From Apteryx mantelli (lineage: Eukaryota > Chordata > Aves > Apterygiformes > Apterygidae), in contig NC_089979.1 in assembly GCF_036417845.1 (NCBI RefSeq), positions 123,971,415 through 124,035,414 of the forward strand: a DNA stretch of 64,000 nt, written 5' to 3'. Made by a program: the position numbers and the translations under genes. The stretch's first letter is position 1. Every line of letters starts with the position of its first letter. This document shows, one piece after another, positions 13,262 through 24,276 of this stretch. The notes beneath the pieces were generated by a model that was given only the letters and a program-made list of their open reading frames with translations, searched no databases and was not told where the DNA came from.

Positions 13262-13278
13262 CCCCCCCCCCCCCCCCC
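13262..13278 (+). repeat. Poly-C run (17 bases)
   Basis: An uninterrupted run of 17 C, which is G on the minus strand. It is simple sequence and a likely site of length error in assembly. It creates a glycine-rich open frame on the minus strand that is not a gene. Confidence 0.95.
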
Positions 13279-14497
13279 AGGTGTGGGCAGTGAGGTTTTG
13301 TATGCCCAAAGAGACATTGTGAGCTCAGGGTTGTACCAGGCCTTCACTGAAGGAACAGCAGCGAATGCCAGGCCACACTGTTAAAGCTTGCTGGGGAAGA
13401 AGAAGAGCTGTTAACCTGCAGCTGTCTGCCTGGGGGTGCCCCTAGGCAGGCCTTTTTCAAAAAAGCCGTATTTTGCCAGTTTTGGAGTGGAGGTGGCCAC
13501 TGTACTTTGGCCCACACTCAACACTGGCCATGTGTGCTGCACGGGTCTGAGCACTGAGTGCCCAGTGAGGGTGTGACATTCTTGGCATTGAAGATATTCA
13601 AAATTCAACAAAGTCTTGAGCAAGTTGATCTAAGCTGCCGATTTTGAGCTGGAGCCCAGCCCAGATAACCAGGGAGCCTGGCAGCTGAACCAGAGGTCCT
13701 CTCCACCCCGAGTTATTCTACTTGACTGGCCTCCTCACGAACCAAGGCACCTGGATGTCTGCTTGGGGAATTCCCACTTGGACATTCAAAAAGAGATATT
13801 CAGCTCAGCCAAGCATGAGTATTAGTGGAGTTTTTGGCACCAAAATAGACTGAGAAAAATGGTGCTGCTTGGAGAGTCTCAGATGCTTAAGTCAGGTGAG
13901 GACTGTAGCATGTGTGAAGGCTTAGATTCAGCCTAAGTTACACTTGAGGCAATCATTTTTTTTGTAGATGGAGGTATCTAGCTCTTTGTTCATGCGGTGC
14001 TTGTGCTCGCTGCATGTCTTCCATGGAAGAGGTATTAGTTTAAAAGGGGGAACGCTCTGAGTCCATAACAGTAGCTGGAAGGCAAATTAATCATACCGTC
14101 CTCTGTGACACAGATTTAGTGGGCTGTCTTCTGGCTCATTTTAATGCTAGCACCAAAACACCTGAGGTTTAACTAAGACTTTGCCTGAACTTGGAACTGA
14201 GCAAGCTAAAAGGAGGAGAGCGTCAGCTGTAACCTCCCAGCTCCTGCGCCTCTCGCCGAGGCTAGTGAAGGTGTCACAGCTGGCTGGTTTGGATACCCTT
14301 CCCAGGGGTGTCTGTTCAAAGGCAGGACCGAGGCTGTTTGGTTGGAAATGCTGAGCATGACGCTCAGACTGCTGGTGGGAAGGACTGGGTCTGAATCATT
14401 TTAGGGTAGGGATCATTTTCAGAAGAGCCCCCTTCCTATTCTGGCTGCTCTGGAGATGACAGACAAACCACAGCCAAGAAATTCAGGTCGATGTTAT

Positions 14498-14503
14498 TTT
14501 ATT
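14498..14503 (-). terminator. TGFBR2: Likely TGFBR2 poly(A) signal
   Basis: On the minus strand AATAAA is followed after about 25-40 bases by a TG-rich segment (CTTGGCTGTGGTTTGTCTG), the expected downstream element. It lies 2.1 kb past the stop codon. The only other canonical hexamer seen in the UTR is at 14724-14719, which may act as an alternative proximal site. Confidence 0.55.
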
Positions 14504-14824
14504 TGCTCTAATAAACATTTGATTTTATACAAAAACAAAAACACTGTTTACAAAGCAAGTTAAGTGCTTGAAACATTTGATAAACAAGAGTATATATTGT
14601 TCACATTCCTATTTCATACATGATGTACAGGTGAAGTATTCCTTAAAACAACAAAAATTTTCCTTTACATGTAGTAGTAAAAACAAGAAAATATCAGTAT
14701 TGTCAGGACCCACCGGACTTTATTCCTTGACCTTCAGCGCGGGATGAGGGAGAAACAACCACGAAATAACCTTCTTCTCCCTTCCAGTTTGCAAAAAGGT
14801 GGTGACGGCAGCGCGGTGCCGCGG

Positions 14825-14853
14825 GCCGGCGCTAGAGGGCAGCGGGCGCCGGC
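14825..14853 (-). promoter_or_regulatory. GC-rich stem-loop with CTCF-like motif in 3' UTR
   Basis: GCCGGCGC at 14825-14832 and GCGCCGGC at 14846-14853 are perfect inverted copies separated by 13 bases, giving an 8-bp all-GC stem. The segment spanning the left arm and loop reads GCGCTAGAGGGCAGC at 14829-14843. This fits the CTCF core pattern CCASYAGRKGGCRSY at 13 of 15 positions. It sits in a roughly 100-bp CpG-rich patch (14790-14895) inside an otherwise AT-rich 3' UTR. Whether it acts as RNA structure, as a DNA-bound boundary element, or not at all is inference. Confidence 0.4.
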
Positions 14854-16253
14854 GCTGCGCCCTCACCCGCTCCCACCTCTCCCCACCCCCGCCGCAGGCT
14901 GCTTTTTCTTTTTTCTCTTTTTTTTTAAAATTCCCCCTGTAAAATTTGACATAGGATCATCCGAATTCAGCTGTAGTTGTTGAGGTTTTTGCACCGCTTT
15001 GTTTAAATATTTCTGAGTAATTTAGTTAAAAAAACCCCGGCAAATATGAAACTGTTTTAAATAAAATATTTTTCATCATAAATCTTAACTCCTATTTGAA
15101 TAAACATGAGTCCTATTGATTTACAAGGCAATGTCTTCTAGAAATATCAGTGTTCATCTGTCAAAGGCTTTCAATAAATTGCACCGGATACATATTTATC
15201 TATGCAGAATTGTTTTGTGCTGGCTGAATTTCTAATTTCTGAGGCCCACTTACATGCCCTGGTGAAGAAAAAAAAAGCAAAAAAACACCTGAAGACAACA
15301 TTGGTAGCACTTATTAAACACAATGTTGTCATTTATGCAAGTCCAACCTGATATCAGCTGTCTCTCTAAACTAATCACTGCTAATCTCTGACTAGCTGAG
15401 GGCACCCCTATATGTGAGCAGTCCTGCGGCAGGTTTGCCTTTAGCTGATGTTATGGAGCTCTCCCTCACTGCTAAGGTCCTCATGCAAAAATCAAGGCAC
15501 TGGATGTTGTTTCTTACTTTTTTCTGGAAGGCACGGCACAGAGTCAGGATGTCGCATGTCAAGCAATTAGACATGCGGTACAGGGGGAAAAAATGTTTGT
15601 TCTAACAGCAGTACAATCAAGGTAAAGGGAAGAAAAAAAGCACCGCCTCTATGCAGAAATGCACAGCAAATATAAAACACCTGTTTGGATCATTGCTGGC
15701 CATGCCTTGTTTTGTATGGTTTAGGGGTGGGGATGTGAGGAGGGGAAAACTCATCCTGCCGATATTTTGCAACCTGCTTGCAAGCAATGTAAATTCAAAA
15801 CAATAAACATATAACACTAATGACCGCTGTACGGAAACAAATGTGTGGGATGGACCAAACCCCCTAGCACTAACTTTCTGGGATATTGTGAGGACTTTGG
15901 GGTTAATGTGAGGGAGCAACGGCAGTCTGATGAGCCTTCTCAATGTGCTGCAGGCAGGACTGCACAGTCACTCACAACTGCAACAGCCACATCTGCCTGT
16001 CTGCTGTGACACTACTCCTGCAACCGCAGACTGCCGAGCCACAACCCGGTGTGTACAGCATATGCTTTGAAAGCCATCTTCTTATTGCATATTATTCCTA
16101 CCTTTTTTGGCAGGGTGCTTAGTGCACAACTGCTGGTGTCATGATAAGCCACTCTCTCCATTCTCTTTCCCCCATGGGAAGGGCTCTCTAATGCACTGCT
16201 GATTTCCTGGAAGCACTTTAACTCTTTTTTTTTCAGAGCATGGCTATTTATAG

Positions 16254-16273
16254 ATATATATATATACACACAC

Positions 16274-16305
<32 letters not shown>
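16254..16305 (-). repeat. (TA)n/(CA)n microsatellite in the TGFBR2 3' UTR
   Basis: A compound microsatellite: short (TA)n, then (CA)n, then about 13 TA units, ending in an A run. In the TGFBR2 message it lies about 320 bases after the stop codon, where the self-complementary UA repeat would fold on itself. It is likely polymorphic in length. Confidence 0.9.
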
Positions 16306-16310
<5 letters not shown>

Positions 16311-16335
16311 TTCATAGTTATATACAGGCATTAAT

Positions 16336-16342
16336 AAAGTGC
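16336..16342 (-). promoter_or_regulatory. miR-17/20/93/106 family seed match
   Basis: On the TGFBR2 message strand the heptamer GCACTTT complements the AAAGUGC seed of the miR-17 family. It lies about 285 bases after the stop codon. TGFBR2 is an established target of this family in mammals through its 3' UTR, so a site here is plausible. A single heptamer can arise by chance, so the call rests on position and family knowledge. Confidence 0.45.
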
Positions 16343-16381
16343 ATAATGTTATTAGCTATTCTCAAATCTCGTTTTCTGAGG

Positions 16382-16388
16382 AAGTGCT
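16382..16388 (-). promoter_or_regulatory. miR-302/372-type seed match
   Basis: On the message strand AGCACTT complements the AAGUGCU seed of the miR-302/372/430-like family. It lies about 240 bases after the stop and about 46 bases from the miR-17-type site, a spacing at which two sites could act together. TGFBR2 is a described target of this family in mammalian stem cells. Action in this species is inferred. Confidence 0.42.
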
Positions 16389-16625
16389 AACATACATAGC
16401 TCCTCCTGTGGCAAGATGCCGGCAGCCAATGCTATGGTATGACACCTACTCCCCAGCTTTCAGTTCCCATGAATAGGTCTCCCCGTCTGGAGCCACAGTT
16501 AAAGGGAGTAGTGACAGCCTCAGTCCTCCAGGAAGCAAGTCAAGGCACTGAGCGAGACTCTTTCCTTGGCCAAGGTGAACGTGTTTGGGAGCAACTTCCC
16601 TCTGTTAGGGAGCTCTTGGCTGCTG

Positions 16626-16805
16626 CTACTTGGCGGTGGTCACGGAGCCGTCTTCGGGGATCTTCTCCTCGGAGCAGCTTCGTCCTGAGAGTTTGTCGTG
16701 GTGCTTGAGCTCGCTGAAGCGCTCGGCAACGCACTGGGCGGTAAGCCGTGCCTCGGGGTCGTGGTCCCAGCACTCAATAAGAGTTTCGCACACCATCTGG
16801 ATGCC
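16626..16805 (-). CDS. TGFBR2: TGFBR2 coding exon 7 (last; kinase C-lobe end and tail)
   Basis: Coding part of the last exon: 59 codons plus TAG stop at 16628-16626. It begins GIQMVCETL after a CTACAG-type acceptor in phase 0 (minus strand CTGTAG then GGC). It encodes the last kinase helices: [13 protein letters not shown], including the conserved Arg of kinase subdomain XI, then CVAERFSEL. The tail [12 protein letters not shown] follows, ending in TTAK. The match to vertebrate TGFBR2 is close to residue-for-residue. The kinase phosphorylates the GS box of the type I receptor (TGFBR1) after ligand binding. Codon use is more GC-rich than the surrounding intron. No defects are seen. Confidence 0.97.
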   Translation of the reverse strand, partial: GIQMVCETLIECWDHDPEARLTAQCVAERFSELKHHDKLSGRSCSEEKIPEDGSVTTAK

Positions 16806-18029
16806 CTACAGCGAGCAGAGAGAGAGCAGCCGTGACGTCCGGGCCGGGACAGGGCCAGGCACTGAGTCACAGTGAATGCGCTCATGGTGGGTTTGCTTTA
16901 GTGCCCTCTGAAGTCCAGAGAGTTATTTGAGTGTGTCAGTAGTTACAAAACTGGTCCCAGAGGTGTTTTATGGGCTCTGCTGTTATTGTAATGGGAGCGT
17001 GGTTAACAAAAAGAAACCCTACTGCAATATTTTCAGCAACTGGTACTGTCATTTCTGGACATATATATTCTGCTACTTTATAATAAGAGAAATGATGCTT
17101 TGGACCAGTGCTATAGAATCAAGTAGTATTTTTTTATAAATATCATCAGAATTCTTGGATAACATCACTTCCTGTTCAACCTGTTCCTTTGCGTGACTGA
17201 ATTTTATTTGGATTTTCCAATCAAAATTCTGATTGCCATCAATATCGAGCCCTGCATCAGCCCTTTATGAGTTCCTTGCAGACTAACAAAATCTATGTGC
17301 AAATATGGGCCGCAATCTCACAAACACTTAAACACATGTCACTCACAGATGTAACTATTTAACCTTCATTTCAATGCTGATGCACATGTTTACAGGAGCA
17401 AAAAACAGTTGCATCTTTGTAATGCATTTTATAAACATGAGGTATTTGCCAGGAAATTGTGTGCTTTGCTTTATGACACTAAAAGCCCATTAAGTAGGAT
17501 TGATCTTAAACTTCTTATTTAAAAAAATAACATTTCATAACACTGCATTAATTGCATAATTTACCTAATTGGTGATGTTGACTGATGTCAATGTTAATAG
17601 CAGAACGTTGTTTGTATACAAATAACATTCATTTTTTTGCTGGCATTGAAATTACAAGCAGTAAATTAAATTAAATATTAAACATTAACTTGAAATCAAT
17701 AGTGCAACAAATCTCATTAAGGGGGAAAAATTGTAATATGTAAATCCATTCCAGAATTTTATCACAATGAATAATGAGTTCATTACAAAAACTCGACTGC
17801 AGAGGAAGGAAATGAATATGGAAGAGCCATTACAGTGCGAGCACCATCTATAGAGTTCAAAGCAGATCCTCAGCTGCTGTAGACTGTCACAGCCCTGCTG
17901 AAGCCAAAGCATGACCGAATTTTAGACAGCGCGATATGAAATGCAGAAGGGATTCAGAGGAAAGGAATTATATCCCCCTTCATTAACTGTCCTGTGAGTG
18001 TATTATCAGACATCCCTTGACTGAGCCTT

Positions 18030-18520
18030 CAACTCCTTGCTGCCCCTCGCCTGGCGCGGGCTGTGCCCGTCCCAGGGATGCACGAGTCTGGAGTGTGTGT
18101 TTCTCCCAGCTTGCGCCCCGGACTCGCGGTGCTGGGGATGTGGGTACCACGAAGGGCCTCGCTCCCATGTGCCAGTGGTGCAAGCTCACGCCAGAGGAAG
18201 CGATCCCAGCCTGAGGCCTGGGTTTTGCACAGGGAAGGCGTCTCTCATGCCCAACGCAAGACACCCAAGTCCAAACCTGCGATCATTTTACTTGCTACCC
18301 AAGCCTGGAGGTGACTAAATTCATGGTGTGTCTTACAGCTTTACTTCAGCATTCCCTCAGGGCCTACAGCTGCACCTTTTCGTGGGGATGGCTGCACACC
18401 TGCCTCGCGCCTGAGCGCGGTCCAGGCACGTTGCTGTCCACGCGCCCTGGGCACGCCGGTGCATCTCAGCTGGCCGGTCCCGCTGCCATCCCTCCTACTG
18501 TGGCAGAGCCCTGTCCCCGA
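18030..18520. promoter_or_regulatory. CpG-dense patch inside intron 6
   Basis: By eye this stretch carries roughly two dozen CpG dinucleotides in about 490 bases. Two sub-blocks (18040-18210 and 18380-18520) are separated by ordinary sequence, while the flanking intron has almost none. CpG retention in a vertebrate genome suggests an unmethylated, possibly regulatory or promoter-active element. It could also be a GC-rich repeat remnant that I do not recognise. Overlapping open frames on both strands here come from the GC content and show no family motif. Confidence 0.35.
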
Positions 18521-19281
18521 CACAGCCATGCTGAGAGCCCCCAACACTGCCCAAGGCCTGCTTTAAGTGCCTATGGCTTTAGCTGTACTGGGGCCTTCAT
18601 CGTCTTCTCTTACATGTACGTCAGCTGACTCTTCCCCAAATGCAGAACAGAAAAATTTGCTGACCACTTCTGCCTTGCATTAGCATAAACAATATCTTCC
18701 CTTTCATATCCAGTAAGGGATTGGTACTGAGTTACATTTCCTTTTACTCTTGAGAAAACGGCTACTGTCCTCAAGTTTGCTGACCACAGATCCTCATATT
18801 GCTCTTCTGTTTCCCAAATCAGTTCTCCCCACTTCTTTACTTTTGATTTTTTCACATGAGACCTTGACTTTTGGGTATTCAGGGAAATGTTCTTTTGTTG
18901 TTCCTAAATATTAAGAATTTTCTTTCAGTTTTTTTTTTTTCTCCCAAAAGATGTAGTTCAGGATTCTTTTCTGCTTTCTTAATTGGGCTGTTCTAAACTA
19001 CCACATTTATATTACTGATTTGGACTTCATTCTGCTTTCATGGAAAACAAAAAACCACAGTCAACTCATGATCACTTTTACTAGCTCAGCCATAATTTTT
19101 TTTAACTTCTGTAACCTGTTCTTTTCTATAAAGATGAAGATTAGTATACTCTCTCCCAGATCAACATGTCAGTTAGGAAATGGCTATATCTTTAGCTCCT
19201 AGAAATGTTAAGGGCTTTTTAGTACTGGTAAAATGAGATATCCATGTGTCCCTCAAAATACAGCTCTCTGCCCAGTTAAAG

Positions 19282-19297
19282 CCCCCCCCCCCCCCCC
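19282..19297 (+). repeat. Poly-C run (16 bases) in intron 6
   Basis: Uninterrupted run of 16 C (G on the transcribed strand of TGFBR2). It is simple sequence, prone to slippage and to sequencing error. Confidence 0.93.
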
Positions 19298-20319
19298 AAC
19301 AGTCCTACTCATTGCAGATGACTACATAAGCAGCTGGTCACTGTGGACCAGGAAGGGGCTGCACTCTGACATAGTTATCAGGCAGAGGATGTGTTGTGCG
19401 TGGTTGGAAAGGAGACTGACTGGGGCCACTCACTATACCTTTCCTAAGTAGGTGTTAGACAATGATTTTAACATCCCAAATGGAATGAAAAAGGGAGTAT
19501 TACACTGTTCCTGATGGAAATATTAGCTGATCTTGGTCGCCCACATTTTTTTTTTATTTTTAAAAATGTCCGTGATTCTTTTTGTTTTCTACAAAGACCA
19601 GTCAACATATTTCATTGACAAGTGGAACTAAACCTCACTTCTTTTTCCTCTGATACAATTCTCATTTTATTTCTTCTGATAAAACTGCTCAGAGCACAGG
19701 TTGAGAAAGGCATGCCTTTGGCTTGTTTCCATTCAGTTTCATCTACTGAGAAATTGGGCTGTGATTACCGGCTAGGAGGTGAAACCACACTGTCTGTGAA
19801 TGGGGAAAGGCAACAGTGCACTTCACGATACGCAATGGAAAGGGACTGTTAATGTGCAACACTGAATAAAAACACACTCACCTGTTGAAGACTTATTTCC
19901 TATTTTCTTAATCCTGTCAACAGCTGGGATGCCACTATGACTGTTCTCCATGATAAAGTACTGAGATTTGCTTTCTCTGCTGAAGGGATGCAAGCACATA
20001 CGAAATTGCTCTCCTTGACCTTACAGAGCCTGCACACAGTGTGCTTTAAGGCTCTAATTATTCTGTGGCCATCTGGATGCTGGTCTAGTCTTCATTTTAC
20101 TATTTTTTGTTTTGGTGGCTCTTAGATTACACTGGTTGGTAGCAGAAATTCCAGGACTCTGGGGGTAAGCCTAATGTGGTGTCTGAACCACAGGCAGCAC
20201 TAGTGGCACCATGTGACAGAGCTCCAGTCTGTGCAAAAGAAAGGTCCAGCCTGTAGGGCAGGACACTGAGTTAAGGCTCGAGGCTTGGGGCAGCAGCTGA
20301 ACATACGATGTGGCTCTCA

Positions 20320-20502
<183 letters not shown>

Positions 20503-21549
20503 TCATCTGGGCTGTGCTGGTGCCAAGTGCAAAGGGAGCTGGCTGTTCTCTGAAGGAGTAGGAGCTACTGATTAGCTGCTCAGTGCCATACTGTTCTGCC
20601 TGACCAGCTCCAAACAAAGGAAAGCCAATTGGCATTTTCAAAAATGTTTCAAATGTGTTTCTCCCACACACTGCCTCCCTCCCTTTTTCTTTTCTAGCCA
20701 ACTAAACAATTTCCATTTAAACCCTTTTGTACATAATCATATTAGCAACAGTCAGAGCATCAGAGTAGCCTATAATGGCTATTGCAGTTGCCTTTGAATC
20801 TCTACTGAGGTAAAACTCACAGGGGCTTTAAGGACAGTTTTGCTTGAGCTAGGCTTGCAAGAATTGCTTACTTTGGTCTGTCTTAGTTCCCTTGGTCTTC
20901 ACACACATTTACCAGGTGAAATTTAAACTGAAACCTATCTAGGTCATAGATATTAATGATGTGCTGGATTGCTAGGAGGAAACAGCTGCGTGAAAAGCAC
21001 AAAGGAACAATAAGAAGCAGTGCTGGAAGCTGCTGTACCGCCCTTGTTTATTACTGAGCTATGTTCCCTGGTAGAAAGTAGTAGGCTGCTCTTATTTTAG
21101 GCCTCTTCGCCTAAATGGGTCAGTTTTGACCCATGATGCAGCGGGCACAGTTTCCTGAACAGGCTGCTGCCATTCTACTTTTTGTTTGTGTGTCGCATAT
21201 TTTCTTTGCTTTTCTTTGGAGAGAGAAAGGAGAAGGCAGACATATGGATTGTTTGGAGAAAACTCAAGAACTCTCTGAGAACGGAAATATTACAGTAGAT
21301 GCTGACACAATGTAGAAAGTTCTGTGGTTTCTTTGGGAACAGATGGAGAATTTACTCACAGGCCTAATGACTTACTAGTACTAGATAAAGATTTATGAAG
21401 TTGGTCTGTTCTACTGTTTCTTATTTCTTTCTAGGAATTAATTGAGGGCAAGAAAAACTGAAGTGTAATCTACAAGGCAGTCTGAAGAACGCATGTGAGT
21501 GCCTAGAAGATGTGTGACAAGTGAGATGAACGAGATGGAGAAACAATCC

Positions 21550-21990
21550 TGTTGTGTAATGTTACAACCAAAGTTCAAATGCAGTGTCCAGCGCTGTTCA
21601 CTCATCTGAAAGGGCATTTTACAGCAAAAAGAGGCTCTGAGGAGGGTGATAACAATGATTAAAGGCCCAGAAAAAAATCTCCTGTTAAGGGAAGAACCTC
21701 TAAAGCTTGGCTTTGTTTACTTGAGAAAGAGAAAGATAAGAGGTGATATGGTAAAAAAAGGTGGTGTACTAAAAATAGTTAATGATTGAGATTGTAGGTC
21801 AGACCCTTCCAATTGCCCTGTCCCGTAATAAAAAAGGGGGTATTCAACATAACTAAAAGGTGGAGAATGTGGCTTGGAGGAAAAGAAATACTTTTCTCAA
21901 ACACCTTAGAGTCAGGCTGTAGAAGTCATTGCTACATGATGGTCATGAGATGAATTTAGCAGGCTACAGGAAAAGAGAGGGGATTTCTAA
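21550..21990 (+). mobile_element. Decayed CR1 LINE 3' fragment
   Basis: The plus strand carries the 3' part of an old CR1. At 21655-21760 a segment is recognisable as the eroded form of the block that reads [22 protein letters not shown] in the young CR1 nearby (here ATGATTAAAGGCCCAG, then TTGGCTTTGTTTACTTGAG). The [12 protein letters not shown] block follows, and then the segment resembling KKYFSQTP near 21885. Substitutions and indels break the frame. It resembles the older archosaur CR1 subfamilies more than the young avian copy at 28585. The 5' end is truncated and boundaries are approximate. Confidence 0.65.
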
Positions 21991-24223
21991 CCTAAAAAGA
22001 ATAGCCCAAGCTACAGTAACAAACATTCTGGAAGAGATATTAAACTCTGTACTTCAGATCTTCAGCATTTAGAGATCCAGCTGCAGCCAAATGTGTGTAT
22101 ACCGAGGCAGATTACCCCCAGCTGCCTCCTGCAGAGCTCTCCCTCCTTCCCCTGAAACATCTGGTGCTGGCCACTGTTGACACAGAGCTCTGGGCAGTGG
22201 TTACAGTCCTGAAACACAACTCTTATCTTCTCAGAAGTAAATCACTTTCTTTAAGACTCAAGAGCCAAAGTCTGTTTTGCTTTCTTCCCTCCACAAGAAG
22301 GCACACCAGTTTCAAATGCATTAATCTGAGTTAGAGATTACTCAGCCAAAGTAAATTTACAAGCCTTTAGCCCTAAAAACTAATTGGGAAGTTGCCATCT
22401 TGCTGATCAGGTCTGATTTATGATGCAGTGGATGTAAAATGATTACAAAGTAGATACTTTTACTTCCAAAGCTAACCATAACATTAATGATTGCTGAGGG
22501 AATCTATATAGCATGCCAGGCATTTGACCTAGACTGCTGTTTCTTATGCCATCTACATCAGTAATTATTTGATTATGGTAGTGGTCTGGGACACGAGCCA
22601 AGGTGCAGGGATCTCTACTGCAATATGCAGCACTAGCACAGAAGATGGTGCCTTTATCAAGGAGCTGTTAGGGCCAGATGATCAGGACAAAACCTGAGGG
22701 GCAAAACAGGCTGGAAAAGAGCAGGGAAGTGAGATGGAAGTGCCAAGCAAAAAATGCTAAGCAATGGCATTCTCCTCCTACTGGTTCACCTGACTGCAGC
22801 ATGACACTATCGGATCTTTTGAAAGTTCCCAGGACTACGTAGTCTACTTATAAACAGGTTATCTTGTGCATATATACATCTTTTTCATGAATTCCCTGCA
22901 AGCCTGGCTCTAATCTGCACTTCTGTGTATTTCTCAGAGGAGTCTGAATGTCCAACAGAGGGGAGCTGGTGCTGGCATGCGGATGTGTTCCCTCTCACTG
23001 AGCTTAATTCAAAGGCCATTCAGGTTCATGAGATGGTTCACAGGGGAAAGGGAAACCCGTGCTGGGCAATTGATAGCTCTGTAATATGTTTTCCTTGTTT
23101 GAGAAACTCTTCCTATGCTATGAGCATTCCTCTTCCAAAAGCAGACTGAACAGTTTTTGGGGAATTTTTTTTTCGGTAAAGAAAGAGAAATTGAGGCCAG
23201 ATGTCAATTCGCTGTAATGACTTTGTAGTAATGTATTTGTGCTTTCCCTCAGTTTGAAAAGCATGCAGCATTTTCTTGCTATTTATTATCTTGCTTCTCT
23301 TTCCCTTAGAAAGAAAAGCCCACTGAATCCTCTTGCAGTAAATCATCCTGATGCTATGGAATCTAAGGTGTCAGACACATTTTGCAATAATAGCTGGGGT
23401 TATTCATGGATCATGTTGACACGCTACGGTAGATGTAACAGATGTCAATTTGAGGTAGGTTAAGAAGTTTGTGGCTAGCTGCTTGTGCACTGCTTTACAC
23501 AGATGCTGAACCTATTTTTCATTCCCTATGTTTCTTTTGTTTGTTTTTAGACCAGTCAGGCACTAAAAATGACAACTGGCTGAAGTACCATAAATACCTG
23601 GGGTGTCATAACATCTTCATGAACTACAGCACCTGAATAATGGCAGGGTGCCTTCAACTTTAACCTCCAGCATTTAATCCCTACGATTTTTGTGAGCTAC
23701 CTTGCACTAATCACCACACCTCTGGTTCCCTTTGACTCTGGCATGGCCATAACTCTCAGAAAGGCTGGGACTGGATTTTCAGCCTCAAATAGAGACACTA
23801 CTGAAAATCTATTTGCTGTGCCTGATGAATGCTTTGGAAAATCTGGCTGTGGGTTTCTCATGAAAAATATGTCTCTGTCTAGTGATCTTTTTCTATGCTA
23901 AGTTTTCTGTAGTAAGACTCTTTTCCTTTGGGTCAGAACTGCGAACCCCGTTGACACTCCCCCATGGGATTGGTCTTGCTGATTTCAGTGGGACAACTCC
24001 TCCTGCTGGAAGATGAGGGTTCTCTTGTGGAATTAAAGCAGGAATGAGGTGAAAGAAGGCTGGCAAAAATGAACAGTGGAGTGCTGTCCACACCAGTGGG
24101 CTTGTGTTCTGAAACTTTTAGGTCCTTTTGAAACGTCCCTCATTTTAGAGCTACAAAAGCTGAGCCACAGAAGGGATAAATCACTGGTGGAGCTACTATG
24201 ACAGTTCATGTGCACACATGCAT

Positions 24224-24232
24224 ACACAAATA

Positions 24233-24275
<43 letters not shown>
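24224..24275 (+). repeat. (GT)n microsatellite with palindromic lead-in
   Basis: A perfect 16-base palindrome (ACACAAATATTTGTGT, 24224-24239) runs into about 16 GT units (24236-24268) and a short interrupted continuation to 24275. Alternating purine-pyrimidine sequence of this kind favours Z-DNA and cruciform forms. It lies in intron 5, far from any exon. Confidence 0.92.

Positions 24276-24276
<1 letters not shown>

Larger units (their letters stand above)
7321..14479. other. Intergenic DNA downstream of the TGFBR2 3' end
   Basis: No gene, RNA gene or recognisable transposon was found. It contains several simple-sequence tracts: (GT)n followed by 22 G at 11258-11293, 22 A at 12517-12538, 16 T at 12748-12763, and 17 C at 13262-13278. 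Open frames here are short and without family resemblance. AT-rich unique sequence around 8150-8800 and 10500-10900 could be regulatory, but nothing in the sequence proves it. Confidence 0.5.
14480..16625 (-). other. TGFBR2: TGFBR2 3' untranslated region
   Basis: The segment extends from the base after the TAG stop codon to an estimated cleavage point about 20 bases past the AATAAA at 14503-14498 (minus strand). That makes about 2.1 kb, in keeping with the long 3' UTR of vertebrate TGFBR2. An alternative hexamer at 14724-14719 would give about 1.9 kb. The region is mostly AT-rich and contains an AT/AC microsatellite, two microRNA seed matches and a short GC-rich stem-loop, each listed separately. 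The exact 3' end is inferred and would need transcript data. Confidence 0.65.

Noticed and set aside
14744..14983. 79-codon plus-strand frame over the GC-rich patch
   Set aside because: It lies antisense in the TGFBR2 3' UTR, is made mostly of Pro, Ala, Arg and Phe from biased sequence, and ends in a poly-Phe stretch from a T run.
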